64,000 nucleotides of DNA from positions 124,001 through 188,000 of the forward strand of contig NZ_JARUXC010000004.1 in the NCBI RefSeq assembly GCF_030433855.1, given 5' to 3'. The notes beneath the pieces were generated by a model. That model worked only from the letters and a program-made list of their open reading frames with translations. It searched no databases and was not told the origin of the DNA. The position numbers were made by a program, and so were the translations under genes. This DNA comes from Agreia sp. PsM10. Lineage in GTDB: Bacteria; Actinomycetota; Actinomycetes; Actinomycetales; Microbacteriaceae. The first letter of the stretch is position 1. Each line of letters begins with the position of its first letter. Shown here in pieces: positions 1 through 8,341 of the stretch.

Positions 1-379
1 CGGTCTCGGCGGGCTGGGCGTTCGCTACGACGAGCTGCACCACTACGAGGTCGAGGTGTCTGCGGGGCGGGTGACCGCGCGCGCGGCCGTGGCGGGCATC
101 CGGCAGGAGTGGTCTGTGGAGGTCGCCACGGCGTCGCCGGTGACCCTCCGCCTCGATTTCGTGGCGTCTGTCGGCGAGGGGTTCCTGCCGAACCTCACGA
201 GCGATCAGGTGGTGCTGAGCGCCGTGACCGCCGACGGCGAGCAGCACGAGCTGGCGCGTGTCGACGGCCGCTACCTCTCGCAGGAGACGGCCGCGTCGTT
301 CACGGGCCGCGTCATCGGCCTCTACGCGACTCGCGGCGAGGTTGCCTTCACCGCCTTCCACTACACGGGCCAAGACTGA
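1..379 (+). CDS. C-terminal part of a GH43-type beta-xylosidase/arabinofuranosidase (partial)
   Basis: The reading frame is open from the window edge (frame starting at base 2) and ends at a TGA at 377-379, so only about the last 125 codons are here. The visible part is a beta-sandwich-like segment ending in FTGRVIGLYATRGEVAF and a final FHYTG. That pattern is typical of the concanavalin-A-like domain that closes bacterial GH43 beta-xylosidases. The catalytic five-blade propeller lies outside the window, so substrate specificity cannot be read. The gene converges on the GH78 rhamnosidase, and a long hairpin separates the two stops. The setting suggests plant polysaccharide breakdown. A DUF1349-like domain of another glycosidase is the main alternative. 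Confidence 0.6.
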   Translation, partial: GLGGLGVRYDELHHYEVEVSAGRVTARAAVAGIRQEWSVEVATASPVTLRLDFVASVGEGFLPNLTSDQVVLSAVTADGEQHELARVDGRYLSQETAASFTGRVIGLYATRGEVAFTAFHYTGQD

Positions 380-397
380 CCCGCGGCCCTCAGCAGT

Positions 398-457
398 AGT
401 GCCCCGGGCGGACAGTAGTTACCGGCGCACCGGGCACTCTTGTCCGCACGGGGCACT
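398..457. terminator. 60-base intergenic hairpin between convergent glycosidase genes
   Basis: The arms AGTGCCCCGGGCGGACA (398-414) and TGTCCGCACGGGGCACT (441-457) are complementary except at about one position, and the loop contains a second small CCGG pairing. It lies between two convergent stops, so a bidirectional terminator is the simplest reading. Its layout (GTGCCC outer arms, CCGG inner arms, 60 bases) resembles the TGTTGCCC hairpins at 52261 and 58249. Confidence 0.55.
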
Positions 458-468
458 CTTGGCGAGAG

Positions 469-3363
469 CTATGCGGCGCGGGAGGCGTTCAGGGTGGCGA
501 GGTACTGCTCCACGCGGGCGACGTTGTGCGGGGGCATCATGATGAGGGACTTTCCCAGGGGGCTGCCACTCTTCCAGCGGCCGTCCTTCGTCCAGCCCAG
601 GCCGATGAAGTAGCCGAGCTCCGCGAAGAGCGCTTCGAGTCCGTCACGCGCCTCGGTGTCTCCGACGATCCGAGACAGGGGAGTCTCCATCGTCAGCGGC
701 TCGGTGTCGGCAGCGGCGACCAGCGATGACACGTCGACCGTATATTCGTGCCGCCCCGATCCGACCTCGATCGCGTCGGCAGAAGCCGTGCCCGGCAGCG
801 TGATGCGGGCCGTGGTGTTCGGCGGAACCACCGCGACGAGCGAGAACGACGGGCCCTCGAGCATCCACGACACGTCGACGACGCCGAAGCCGGTGTCGAG
901 GCTCGCGTGCGCACTCGTGAGCCCGCCCCCGAGTACAGGCGCGATCTCGACGACAGAGTAGCCCGGTGCGCCGGGTGCGATGCCGCCGATGGAGCGCTGC
1001 ATCCAGTCCGCGACCGCGCCCAGGGCGTAATGGTTGAACGATGTCATCTCGCCGGGGTTGATGCTGCCGTCGGGCAGCATGCTGTCCCAGCGCTCCCAGA
1101 TCGTGGTCGCGCCCATGGTGATCGGGTACAGCCACGACGGGCAGCCCTCCTCGAGCAGCAGCCTGAACGCCACGTCGCTCTGCCCTCCGCGCACGAGCGC
1201 GTCGCAGATCAGGGGAGTGCCCACGAATCCGGTGCCGATGCGGTAGCCGTGCGAGCGCACGAGCTCCGCGAGTCGCGCGCCTGCGGTGGCCAGCGCCTGC
1301 GGTTCGGTGATGAGCTCGAAGCCGATCGCGATCGCGTACGCGGTGTGCGCATCCGACATCATGCGGCCGGCGGGCGTCACATACTCGGCGAGAAAAGCCG
1401 ATCGGATGCCGTCGGCCAGCTCGCCGTACCGGCTCGCGTCGGCGTCATGGCCGAGCACGCGGGCGGCCTCCGCGGTGCGAGCCGTCGAGCGGTAGAAGTA
1501 GGCGGTGGCCACGATGTCCGGATCGGTCTTGGCCTTCGCCGGGTTCTCGGGCGGCGCGCTCGGGTCGAGCCAGTCTCCGAACTGGAACCCGCCCGTCCAC
1601 AGGTGGTCGTCGCCGGCCAGCGCATCCACCACGTCGACCCACCGGGTCATGCTCTCGTACTGCGCGGCCAACGCGGCGCGGTCTGCGAAACGCTCGAAGA
1701 GGGCATCCGGAACCAGTGTCGCCGCGTCGCCCCACGCGGCCGCGGCCATCGGCGGCATCGGAAGCGGGCTCGGCACGACGAACGGCACCACGCCCGCGGC
1801 CGTGCGCTGCTCGGCCTCGAGGTCGCGCAGCCACGAGCCGAGGAACCCGCTCGTGTCGTAGAGGTAGCTGGCGGTGGGAGTGAAGACCTGGATGTCGCCG
1901 GTCCAGCCGAGGCGCTCGTCGCGCTGCGGGCAGTCTGTCGGCAGGCTCAGGAAGTTGCCGCGCATGCCCCAGAGCACGTTCGAGTGCAGCTGGTCGAGCT
2001 TCGGATTGCTCGTCTCGAGATGGCCGGTACGCACCATGTCGTTGTGCACGACCACGGCCGAGATGTCGTCGAGTGCGAGCTCGCCCGGCCAGTTCGTGAT
2101 CTCGGCGTAGCGGAATCCGTGGAACGTGAAACGCGGGCTCCACACGCGCTCGCCGCCGTCGCCCGTGAACGTGTCGGTCGCCTTCGCGAAGCGCAGCGGC
2201 CGGATGCCCAGCTCGCCGTCTTCGAGCACCTCGGCGTGGCGCAGGGTCACCTCGTGACCGGCCGGCGCGTCGATTCGCAGCTCGAGCCACCCCACGAGGT
2301 TCTGGCCGAAGTCGACGAGGGTCTTGCCCGACGGCGAGGTGAAGATGCGCTGCGCGGGCACGCTCTGGATGCGACGCACGGGCGGCGCGAACGACGGCAC
2401 GAGCCGCGCGGGGTCGGCTTCTTGCGGTGAGAGTTCGTGCACGCCTGTCGGTGCCGGAAACGCGGCGCCGACGACAGTCAGCGCGTCGTCGTCTTCGCGG
2501 GCGTCGAACGCTTCGCCGGGGTAGATGCCCGCGCTTACGACCGGCCCCGCAGCGGTGCCCTGCCAGCTGTCGCCGGTGAGAACGCGCTCGATCGTGCCGT
2601 CTTCGTAGGTCACGACGAGCTGGGCCGAGAGGGCCACGGGGCCCGGGTAGAAGGTGGCGAAGTTGCCGTCGAACCCGAAGCGCTCGCGGTACCAGCCCTC
2701 GGCCACGGTGGCCCCGAGCACCACGGCCTCGCCCGCGGCGAGGCGGTCGGTCACGTCGTAGCTCTGGAAGGTGAGGCGGTCGTCGTAGGCGGTCCAGCCC
2801 GGGGTGAGCACCTCGTCGCCCACGACGCTGCCCGCGAGGGTGAGCTCGTAGATGCCGTGGGCGGTGGCGGAGAGCACCGCGGAGGTGACGTCGTCGCGGG
2901 GTGTGAACTCGGTGCGGAAGCGCACGGTGCCGCGGCTCAGGTTCGTGCGCTGCGCGAGGTCGGCATCGGTCGGTCCGTCGACGGCGATGAAGGGGGCGAC
3001 CCAGTCGTCGGCGGTGAGAGGGCCGGTGCGGAGGACGTGCCAGTCGCCGAACTCCGACTCCGAGCCGTCCTCACCGTGAACACGCACGCGCACCTCGACC
3101 GAGTCGTAGGCGGCGAGCGGCGCGAACGGCCAGGCGACGTGCTGCGACTCGCGCCCCTCGACGGTGAACGACTCCGTGCTCCCCGTATCCGAGTCGCCCT
3201 GAGAGCCGCGGCGCACCTCGATGTCGGCCGATGCCTGCAGCCAGCCCGGCGCATCCGTGGTCACCTGCCACGAGAGCGACGGGATGCCCGTGGCCAGGAA
3301 GTCGGGGCGGCCCCGGCCCTCGGCCCAGAGCTTCGAGACGACGGGGGCAGTGGAATGGGACAT
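469..3363 (-). CDS. Alpha-L-rhamnosidase, glycoside hydrolase family 78
   Basis: This enzyme hydrolyses terminal alpha-L-rhamnose from plant glycosides or polysaccharides. The 964-residue length and the order of domains (N-terminal beta-sandwiches, a six-hairpin (alpha/alpha)6 catalytic domain, C-terminal beta domain) fit the bacterial GH78 pattern. The strongest signature is LPTDCPQRDERLGWTGD at about residues 472-490, the acidic segment at the family's active site. No signal peptide is visible, so it probably acts on imported glycosides or leaves by another route. ATG at 3363 follows GGAGAG. After the usual C-terminal domain there is an extra tail of about 70 residues (from ETPLSRIVGD to LNASRAA) with its own conserved look, possibly a small added domain. 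A LacI-type operator lies 35 bases upstream, matching one in front of rhaI. Confidence 0.92.
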   Translation of the reverse strand: MSHSTAPVVSKLWAEGRGRPDFLATGIPSLSWQVTTDAPGWLQASADIEVRRGSQGDSDTGSTESFTVEGRESQHVAWPFAPLAAYDSVEVRVRVHGEDGSESEFGDWHVLRTGPLTADDWVAPFIAVDGPTDADLAQRTNLSRGTVRFRTEFTPRDDVTSAVLSATAHGIYELTLAGSVVGDEVLTPGWTAYDDRLTFQSYDVTDRLAAGEAVVLGATVAEGWYRERFGFDGNFATFYPGPVALSAQLVVTYEDGTIERVLTGDSWQGTAAGPVVSAGIYPGEAFDAREDDDALTVVGAAFPAPTGVHELSPQEADPARLVPSFAPPVRRIQSVPAQRIFTSPSGKTLVDFGQNLVGWLELRIDAPAGHEVTLRHAEVLEDGELGIRPLRFAKATDTFTGDGGERVWSPRFTFHGFRYAEITNWPGELALDDISAVVVHNDMVRTGHLETSNPKLDQLHSNVLWGMRGNFLSLPTDCPQRDERLGWTGDIQVFTPTASYLYDTSGFLGSWLRDLEAEQRTAAGVVPFVVPSPLPMPPMAAAAWGDAATLVPDALFERFADRAALAAQYESMTRWVDVVDALAGDDHLWTGGFQFGDWLDPSAPPENPAKAKTDPDIVATAYFYRSTARTAEAARVLGHDADASRYGELADGIRSAFLAEYVTPAGRMMSDAHTAYAIAIGFELITEPQALATAGARLAELVRSHGYRIGTGFVGTPLICDALVRGGQSDVAFRLLLEEGCPSWLYPITMGATTIWERWDSMLPDGSINPGEMTSFNHYALGAVADWMQRSIGGIAPGAPGYSVVEIAPVLGGGLTSAHASLDTGFGVVDVSWMLEGPSFSLVAVVPPNTTARITLPGTASADAIEVGSGRHEYTVDVSSLVAAADTEPLTMETPLSRIVGDTEARDGLEALFAELGYFIGLGWTKDGRWKSGSPLGKSLIMMPPHNVARVEQYLATLNASRAA

Positions 3364-3397
3364 GGACTCTCCATTGAGGCGTGGGACAGACGGCGAG

Positions 3398-3409
3398 TGA
3401 ACCGTTTCA
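3398..3409. promoter_or_regulatory. LacI-family-type operator upstream of the rhamnosidase
   Basis: TGAACCGTTTCA is an imperfect palindrome (10 of 12 positions) with the central CG typical of LacI/GalR-family sites. It sits 35 bases upstream of the GH78 start codon. The perfect relative TGAATCGATTCA lies upstream of rhaI (61314-61325), suggesting one rhamnose regulator acting on both. No LacI-family gene is in the window. Confidence 0.55.
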
Positions 3410-3500
3410 AAAACCTTACAGTTGTTCGGTTTTTACCGCTAGTGGGCAGCCCGGGCGAGCGCGCGCTCAGCGGGCGAGCGCGCCTCCGGTGGCGGTCCGT

Positions 3501-3645
3501 TCACCCGTAAGCGGCGCGGGCTTCCCAGTACTCTTCGGCGGGCTCGGCCAGCGCGGCGAGGTGCTCCTTGTCGCGCGAGGGCGCCCACTCGGCGTCGGCG
3601 TTGTCACCGTGAGTGAGCACCGTGACGCTCGGCGGGCCACAGTCA
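3501..3645 (-). pseudogene. 3'-end remnant of an aldo/keto reductase gene
   Basis: On the minus strand the frame ending at TGA 3501-3503 reads VLTHGDNADAEWAPSRDKEH and then LAALAEPAEEYWEARAAYG. The intact aldo/keto reductase at 14734-15690 ends with the matching LAELAEPAEKYWEARAARPWS, preceded by IVLTGAVTRK. Bases 3511-3586 match 14750-14825 at 67 of 76 positions by my count. Only about 45 codons remain; the rest of the gene is missing beyond about 3645. The two copies bracket the van island in the same orientation, so this piece probably marks the left junction of an integration or recombination event. Confidence 0.7.
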
Positions 3646-4173
3646 GGCGTCGTCCACCTGCACCTCGACGATGGGGGAAGCGGCTGACTCGATGCACTGC
3701 CGGATGCGTCTGACGGCCTCGTGGGGGCCGTTTCGGTGGGTGATCGCCGCGGAGGTCGCGCTGTGTGCGGCCGCCATGGTCACGAGTTTTGCGGGGCTTC
3801 TGGTGCCGTGATGCACCGAGAAAGCCGACGAGACGTGCACGTGCGTGAACGTCAAGGGTCCGAACCTCGGACACCGCCCAGCCGGCCTCGAGCCGGGCGG
3901 GGTCGACGACGGCCAGTGACCCACCTGGTCCCGGCCAGCGAGGCGATAGACCAGGTGCTCGAGCAGCCCGCCACCCGCGCCGTGCCGACCGTGCGTGATG
4001 GTCGACCACCTCGGTGACCGGTCGAGCCAGGGCAACGGTCTCCTGGCGACGTCGAACGTTCTCGCGTCCCACTCAAAGCGAGTGCGAACACTATCCGGGG
4101 TTGTTGCTAGGCTCGCCGCCATCACCGCGCCGCCAGAGTTTAAAATATATGTTCGAAACGTGGACGGGGTCAC
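3646..4173 (-). pseudogene. Degenerate open frame, function not recognised
   Basis: An ATG-started minus frame runs through this stretch, but protein-like segments switch between two frames: GLLEHLVYRLAGRDQVG in one, SLAVVDPARLEAGWAVSEVRTL in the next, then LTFTHVHVSSAFSVHHGTRS back in the first. This is the pattern of an old gene with several frameshifts. I do not recognise the family. It sits at the left edge of the accessory island, between the aldo/keto reductase remnant and an AT-richer promoter region at about 4130-4400 in which I see no gene. It could also be a chance frame in GC-rich DNA. Confidence 0.25.
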
Positions 4174-4435
4174 CCATGCATCAGTTCGAGGCGGTGTGTC
4201 AAGTACGTCTTGATTTCGTTCAGTAAGTAGAATCCGTCTCGAGTTCCCCCGGAAGCCTTCATGGAGTCACATGGTGTTGTTAATCGGACGATGAAGCCCC
4301 CAGGGGGCTCTGCGGCAGGCAATTAATGAATTTTCGTCGACACCTTCTCCGATTTCTCCTACTCTGAGACACGAAGCGCGTTCAGTGCTAGAGCGATCCA
4401 CGCAGCACGTGGTGACACGATGGAGGAAGTCCACA

Positions 4436-5146
4436 ATGAATTGTCTCGCAAATACCGGTTTCGAACCCTGGATTCCGCTCGTCGCGGGCGCAATCGTCAT
4501 CTCGCTCGGAATGGCCTTCTGGCTCGTCGCGCGGCGTACGAAGAGCCGAGGTGCCGCGGCACTTGGACTGACGCTTCTTCTCATTGTCGGCGCGGGGGCG
4601 TTCAGCACGTTCACCGCTCCGTCTGCTCAGGCTGCTGCCCCGTGCCCGCCCGCTGCAGCCGCTCCTGCCACTACGACGGCGCCCGCTACGCCGACACCCA
4701 CTACGCCGGCACCCACTACGCCGGCACCCACTACGCCGGGTGCGACGGTGCCGGACTTCACTCCGACGCTCGAATTGTCGTCCGACAGCACGATACCGAA
4801 TGGAACGATCACCGCGGACATCGCTCTTGACGAACTCTTGAACGTGGCCGCGACGGGCCCGATCACCGTGTTCGTTGAATACCCTCTCTTCACGACCGCC
4901 ACATTCGCGGGCAGCGGATGGACCGTCGTTTCTGACGATGGGGCAGGCTTCGCTGAGCTGACCTATACGCCGACTCTCGGAGCGGGCGCCGACACTTCAA
5001 ACCTGACATTGACCCTCGTCCAGAACAGTGCCACAGTAACGGCCACGGGAACGGTAACCGTGACGATCCTTGACGGTTCCGGTGGTGACAGCGTCAGCAG
5101 CAACAATGTCGTCGCGGATGTGTACACCATTGTTGCTGCTGACTGA
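4436..5146 (+). CDS. Surface/secreted protein with N-terminal LANTG-like membrane anchor and Thr/Pro-rich linker
   Basis: Start ATG 4436 is preceded by GGAGGA eight bases upstream. The 236-residue product opens with LANTG, a hydrophobic helix and an RR-containing positive stretch (residues 4-36), which looks like a sortase C-terminal signal placed at the N-terminus. A second hydrophobic helix ends in a signal-peptidase-like site, PSAQA/AAPCP, near residue 66. A Thr/Pro/Ala linker follows, encoded by near-exact 15-base tandem repeats (about 4685-4740), then a beta-rich domain of about 150 residues resembling DUF11/CARDB-type surface domains. A paralogue with the same plan lies in inverted orientation at 13990-14700, at the other end of the van island. 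Function is unknown. Either helix could serve as a membrane anchor. Confidence 0.7.
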   Translation: MNCLANTGFEPWIPLVAGAIVISLGMAFWLVARRTKSRGAAALGLTLLLIVGAGAFSTFTAPSAQAAAPCPPAAAAPATTTAPATPTPTTPAPTTPAPTTPGATVPDFTPTLELSSDSTIPNGTITADIALDELLNVAATGPITVFVEYPLFTTATFAGSGWTVVSDDGAGFAELTYTPTLGAGADTSNLTLTLVQNSATVTATGTVTVTILDGSGGDSVSSNNVVADVYTIVAAD

Positions 5147-5415
5147 GGCAGGTCTGGACGATTCCACACTCTGCGTCCACCAGGACCGGAGAAGTGCAAA
5201 CTGTGGTTCTAGCTCATCAACGGAGTGGACAACAGGTGGAATGGCTAAGCCGGCGTCGGATATCAGCTGCGTTCTCACCGACGATGCTGACTTCATCGCC
5301 CTGACCTTCAGCAGTATTATGTTTCGGCGGAAACGGGTCGGGACTGAAGATCTGCAGGTTCTGTGACGAACGGTAGTTTCGGTGACGACTCAAGCGTGCA
5401 AGCTCCTATGTCGGA

Positions 5416-6582
5416 TCACTCGTGTTGGGGGACAGGCAGCATCCGCGGCGTGAGGCGTACCTCGACATGTAGACCCCCAGTCGGTGGGGCCGTGATGCTG
5501 AGCAGCCCGTTGTGGGCTGTGACGATGCTTGAGACGATGGCCAAGCCAAGCCCTATACCGTCATGGTTGCTGCGGACTCGTTCCACGCCCCGTTGAAAAG
5601 GCTCGGTGAGAGTGGCTACTATCTCTGGATTCACGACCGGGCCGGTGTTCTCGACGGTCAGGATCACTGAATCCGCTCGGTTGCTGGAAGTCACGTGAAT
5701 GCGTCCGTGATTGGGCAGATTGTGCACGATGGCGTTATGAATGAGGTTCGTGGTGAGCTGAAGGAGGAGGGCGGGGGAGCCCTGGGAGGGGCAAAACTCC
5801 CCCGAAGTGTCGATGACGACGCCGTTTTTTTCTGCAAGGGGCAGAAGGATCTCCGCTGCTTGCTCGGCGATGAGAGAGAGATCGACCTGCTCGAGAACAA
5901 ATGACTTCTGGTCAGCGCGTCCCAACAGCAGCAGCGCCTCAGTGAGGTTGATAGCTCGCTCGTTGATGGCGGCGAGTTGCTCGATCGTGGCGGTCACATC
6001 CGGGTCAGGGTCGGTTCGGGCCACATCCAGAAGTGTTTTGGTGATCGTCAGGGGAGTTCGCAATTCGTGAGATGCATTGGCTGAGAATCGTTGTTGTTCG
6101 AGCGCCTGGGCCTCGAGTCGGGTGAGCATCGTGTCGAAGGCATCAGCGAGCTCGTGGAACTCGTCGTTGCGGCCTGGGAGCTGGATCCGATGCGACAACG
6201 ATCCTGCGGAGGCTTTGCGCGTTGCGTCCATTATCCGATCGAGGGGGAAGAGCACGCGCCCGGCGAGGACCCAGCCTCCCAGGAGGCCAGCGGTGACCAG
6301 AACGATCATCACGATCGCAGCGACGGGCTGGAACACCCGGATGAGATCGAGGCGATTCGGGCTGAACTCGCCTGTATCGGTGTAGGGGTACACGCTTTCG
6401 GGAACATAGCGAAGAAGAAAGACCCAGACGGCGACAAGAATGAGGGAGCCGGTGAGCACGACAACTCCCGCATAGCTCATAGCCAACTTGGCGCGCACGC
6501 TCAAACCATGCGCCCTATCCACTGAGAGCACTCGCCGAAACACTGTCTTCCGAGGTTTCGATGCGGTAGCCGACGCCGGCAA
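5416..6582 (-). CDS. vanS: VanS-type membrane sensor histidine kinase
   Basis: The kinase has two transmembrane helices flanking a short extracellular loop of about 40 residues (around FLLRYVPESVYPY), then a HAMP linker, a HisKA dimerisation domain with SANASHELRTPLT (His near residue 170) and an HATPase_c domain with NLIHNAIVHN and GIGLGLAIV. It would phosphorylate the VanR-type regulator encoded immediately upstream. The short sensor loop is typical of actinobacterial VanS proteins. The frame overlaps the regulator by 68 bases; a GTG at 6522, overlapping the regulator stop by 8 bases, is an equally plausible start. The pair is divergent from vanHAX, which it presumably controls. The van assignment rests on this context. 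Confidence 0.85.
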   Translation of the reverse strand: MPASATASKPRKTVFRRVLSVDRAHGLSVRAKLAMSYAGVVVLTGSLILVAVWVFLLRYVPESVYPYTDTGEFSPNRLDLIRVFQPVAAIVMIVLVTAGLLGGWVLAGRVLFPLDRIMDATRKASAGSLSHRIQLPGRNDEFHELADAFDTMLTRLEAQALEQQRFSANASHELRTPLTITKTLLDVARTDPDPDVTATIEQLAAINERAINLTEALLLLGRADQKSFVLEQVDLSLIAEQAAEILLPLAEKNGVVIDTSGEFCPSQGSPALLLQLTTNLIHNAIVHNLPNHGRIHVTSSNRADSVILTVENTGPVVNPEIVATLTEPFQRGVERVRSNHDGIGLGLAIVSSIVTAHNGLLSITAPPTGGLHVEVRLTPRMLPVPQHE

Positions 6583-7210
6583 CGGTGGAGATCAACCACG
6601 GGTTGCCCAGTCGTTTACGCAGCGTCGAGACGGTGATTCGCACCGCATTGGTGAAGGGATCGGCGTTTTCATCCCAGGCTCGCTCAAGAAGCTCCTCACT
6701 GCTGATGACACCTCCTTCGGCGGCGACGAGCACTTCGAGGACAGCAAACTGTTTTCGGGTGAGGGCGACGTAGCGTCCATCGCGGTAGACCTCCCGGCGA
6801 AAAGGATCTATCCGAAGTCCGGCAATCTCCCGCACGAGAGGTCTCCGGTTCACCCGCCGACGGTCGAGTGCCCTGATTCGCAGTACAAGCTCTCGAAACT
6901 CGAATGGTTTCGTCAGATAATCGTCGGCTCCGAGCTCGAAACCTGACGCCTTGTCGTCGAGACGATCGGCCGCTGTGAGCATCAGGATCGATGGGCCGCT
7001 GCCCGAGGCGATGATGCGTTGCGCGATCTCGTCCCCGGATGGACCGGGGATGTCGCGATCGAGAACGGCAATGTCGTAGTTGTTCACGCAGAGCATCTCC
7101 CACGCCATGTCGCCATCATTCGCGATATCAGAGGCAATCGCTTCTAACCGCAGCCCAGCATGAAGGGCATCGGCCAATACAGGCTCGTCTTCGACGATAA
7201 GAACACGCAT
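6515..7210 (-). CDS. vanR: VanR-type OmpR/PhoB-family response regulator
   Basis: This 231-residue protein has a receiver domain (acidic pair E7-D8, phosphoacceptor D51 in VLDRDIPGPSGD) and a C-terminal winged helix of the OmpR class. ATG 7210 begins MRVLIVEDEP, the usual opening for this family. It is transcribed together with the overlapping sensor kinase and divergently from vanH; the two start codons are 87 bases apart. It is expected to activate vanHAX and probably its own operon when the kinase senses a glycopeptide. The family is certain; the specific target is inferred from neighbours. Confidence 0.87.
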   Translation of the reverse strand: MRVLIVEDEPVLADALHAGLRLEAIASDIANDGDMAWEMLCVNNYDIAVLDRDIPGPSGDEIAQRIIASGSGPSILMLTAADRLDDKASGFELGADDYLTKPFEFRELVLRIRALDRRRVNRRPLVREIAGLRIDPFRREVYRDGRYVALTRKQFAVLEVLVAAEGGVISSEELLERAWDENADPFTNAVRITVSTLRKRLGNPWLISTVAGVGYRIETSEDSVSASALSG

Positions 7211-7297
7211 GCCTTGATCATATGATTTTTCGACTTATTCTCAGCGTATGAAAATTCAGGTACGGGAACGCAACACGCCCCCGTCTTGACTTGCCTC
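7211..7297. promoter_or_regulatory. Divergent vanRS / vanHAX promoter region
   Basis: This 87-base spacer separates the vanR and vanH start codons. It is AT-richer than its surroundings near 7215-7255 (around ATATGATTTTTCGACTTATT) and must hold both promoters and the VanR sites. I could not identify clear -35/-10 boxes or repeated VanR sites by eye. Confidence 0.5.
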
Positions 7298-8341
7298 ATG
7301 ACACACCGCCATCGGGCCCGTACAGCGGCCCTCCATCATGTAGGCAGTCACTCCGCCTCAACCCCCACGTCTTCACAGCCCACTCGTCTCACCGTCTTCG
7401 CGTGCAGTTCGTACGAAGCAGCCTTGTTCCGCGGAATGGCGACTCGATTCAGGGTCGAGCCGATCGTTTCTGAGCGACCATTCTCAGCGGCGACCGCTGC
7501 TTTGGCTGCAGGCAGCCGGTGCATCAGCGTCAACCACACAGCACAGATCTCCAATGCAACTCTTTGGGAACTCAGCCTGGCGGGGGTGGAGTACATCTCC
7601 ACGCGAAGCATCGGTACCGACCATCTCGATGTGGGATATGCGCAGGATGTGGGGATCACCGTAGAGAACGTCGGCTACTCACCTGACAGCGTCGCGGACT
7701 ACACGCTGATGCTGATTCTCATGGCCATCAGGGATACCAAATCGGTGCTACGGCGAGTTGACGCGCGGGACTACCGCCTTGGTGAGGTGCGGGGTACGGC
7801 TCTTCGCGACCTCACGGTGGGCGTCATCGGGACCGGCCGCATCGGTACGGCGGTCATGCACCGCTTGCAAGGTTTCGGGTGTCGAGTGTTGGCCTATGAC
7901 ACCCGGCCCCGTGCCGAGCATGACTACCTGCCCCTGGACGAGCTGCTGCAGCAGAGCGATCTCGTCACTCTGCACACGCCGTCGACCCCCGCCAACCATC
8001 ACCTTCTTCACCGAAGCCGCCTCGCCCAGCTACCGGACGGCGCCTTTGTCGTGAACACCGCTCGGGGAGCACTGGTTGACACCGATGCTCTTCTCGACGA
8101 ACTGGAAAGCGGTCGCCTCGGAGGCGCTGCACTTGACGTCGTGGAAAACGAAGAGGGCGTTTTCTATGCCGATCATCAGAACGCACCTGTGGTGCGCGAC
8201 CAACTCGCTCGTCTTCAACAACTACCCAACGTGGTGATCAGCCCTCACATCGGTTTCTACACGGAGCGCGCTCTCAGCGACATCGTCGAGAACAGCCTCA
8301 TCAATTGCGCACGATTCGGAAGCAGAAGACACCATGGATAA
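7298..8341 (+). CDS. vanH: VanH D-lactate dehydrogenase (pyruvate to D-lactate)
   Basis: This NAD-dependent D-2-hydroxyacid dehydrogenase supplies D-lactate for the VanA-type ligase. The Rossmann fingerprint GVIGTGRIGTAV is followed by NTARGALVD (substrate-binding Arg, about residue 256), the DVVENEEG acidic motif and SPHIGFYTE (catalytic His, about residue 317). IGTDHLDVGYAQ and VGYSPDSVADYTL are characteristic of VanH rather than of general lactate dehydrogenases. I chose ATG 7298; a TTG 12 bases upstream is less likely. The first 35-40 residues are an unusual low-complexity lead before the family's normal start. The stop overlaps the vanA start by 8 bases, implying translational coupling. 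Confidence 0.9.
   Translation: MTHRHRARTAALHHVGSHSASTPTSSQPTRLTVFACSSYEAALFRGMATRFRVEPIVSERPFSAATAALAAGSRCISVNHTAQISNATLWELSLAGVEYISTRSIGTDHLDVGYAQDVGITVENVGYSPDSVADYTLMLILMAIRDTKSVLRRVDARDYRLGEVRGTALRDLTVGVIGTGRIGTAVMHRLQGFGCRVLAYDTRPRAEHDYLPLDELLQQSDLVTLHTPSTPANHHLLHRSRLAQLPDGAFVVNTARGALVDTDALLDELESGRLGGAALDVVENEEGVFYADHQNAPVVRDQLARLQQLPNVVISPHIGFYTERALSDIVENSLINCARFGSRRHHG

Noticed and set aside
748-3510. Long plus-strand frames opposite the rhamnosidase
   Set aside because: Composition (Arg/Val/Ala/Gly-rich, no motifs) is typical of antisense shadows; the minus-strand GH78 gene explains the region.
4685-4740. 15-base tandem repeats in the surface-protein gene as a possible CRISPR or VNTR locus
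   Set aside because: They are in frame and encode the Thr/Pro-rich linker, so they are ordinary coding repeats. They could vary in number, but nothing here shows that.
5147-5415. Small plus-strand frame (about 98 codons) after the first surface-protein gene
   Set aside because: No ribosome site at its start, which lies inside the previous gene, and composition is not protein-like. I see no feature in this gap.
7211-7297. Possible paired VanR binding repeats around TTCTCAG and ATTCAGG
   Set aside because: The similarity is too short and weak to call; comparison with other vanR-vanH gaps would be needed.
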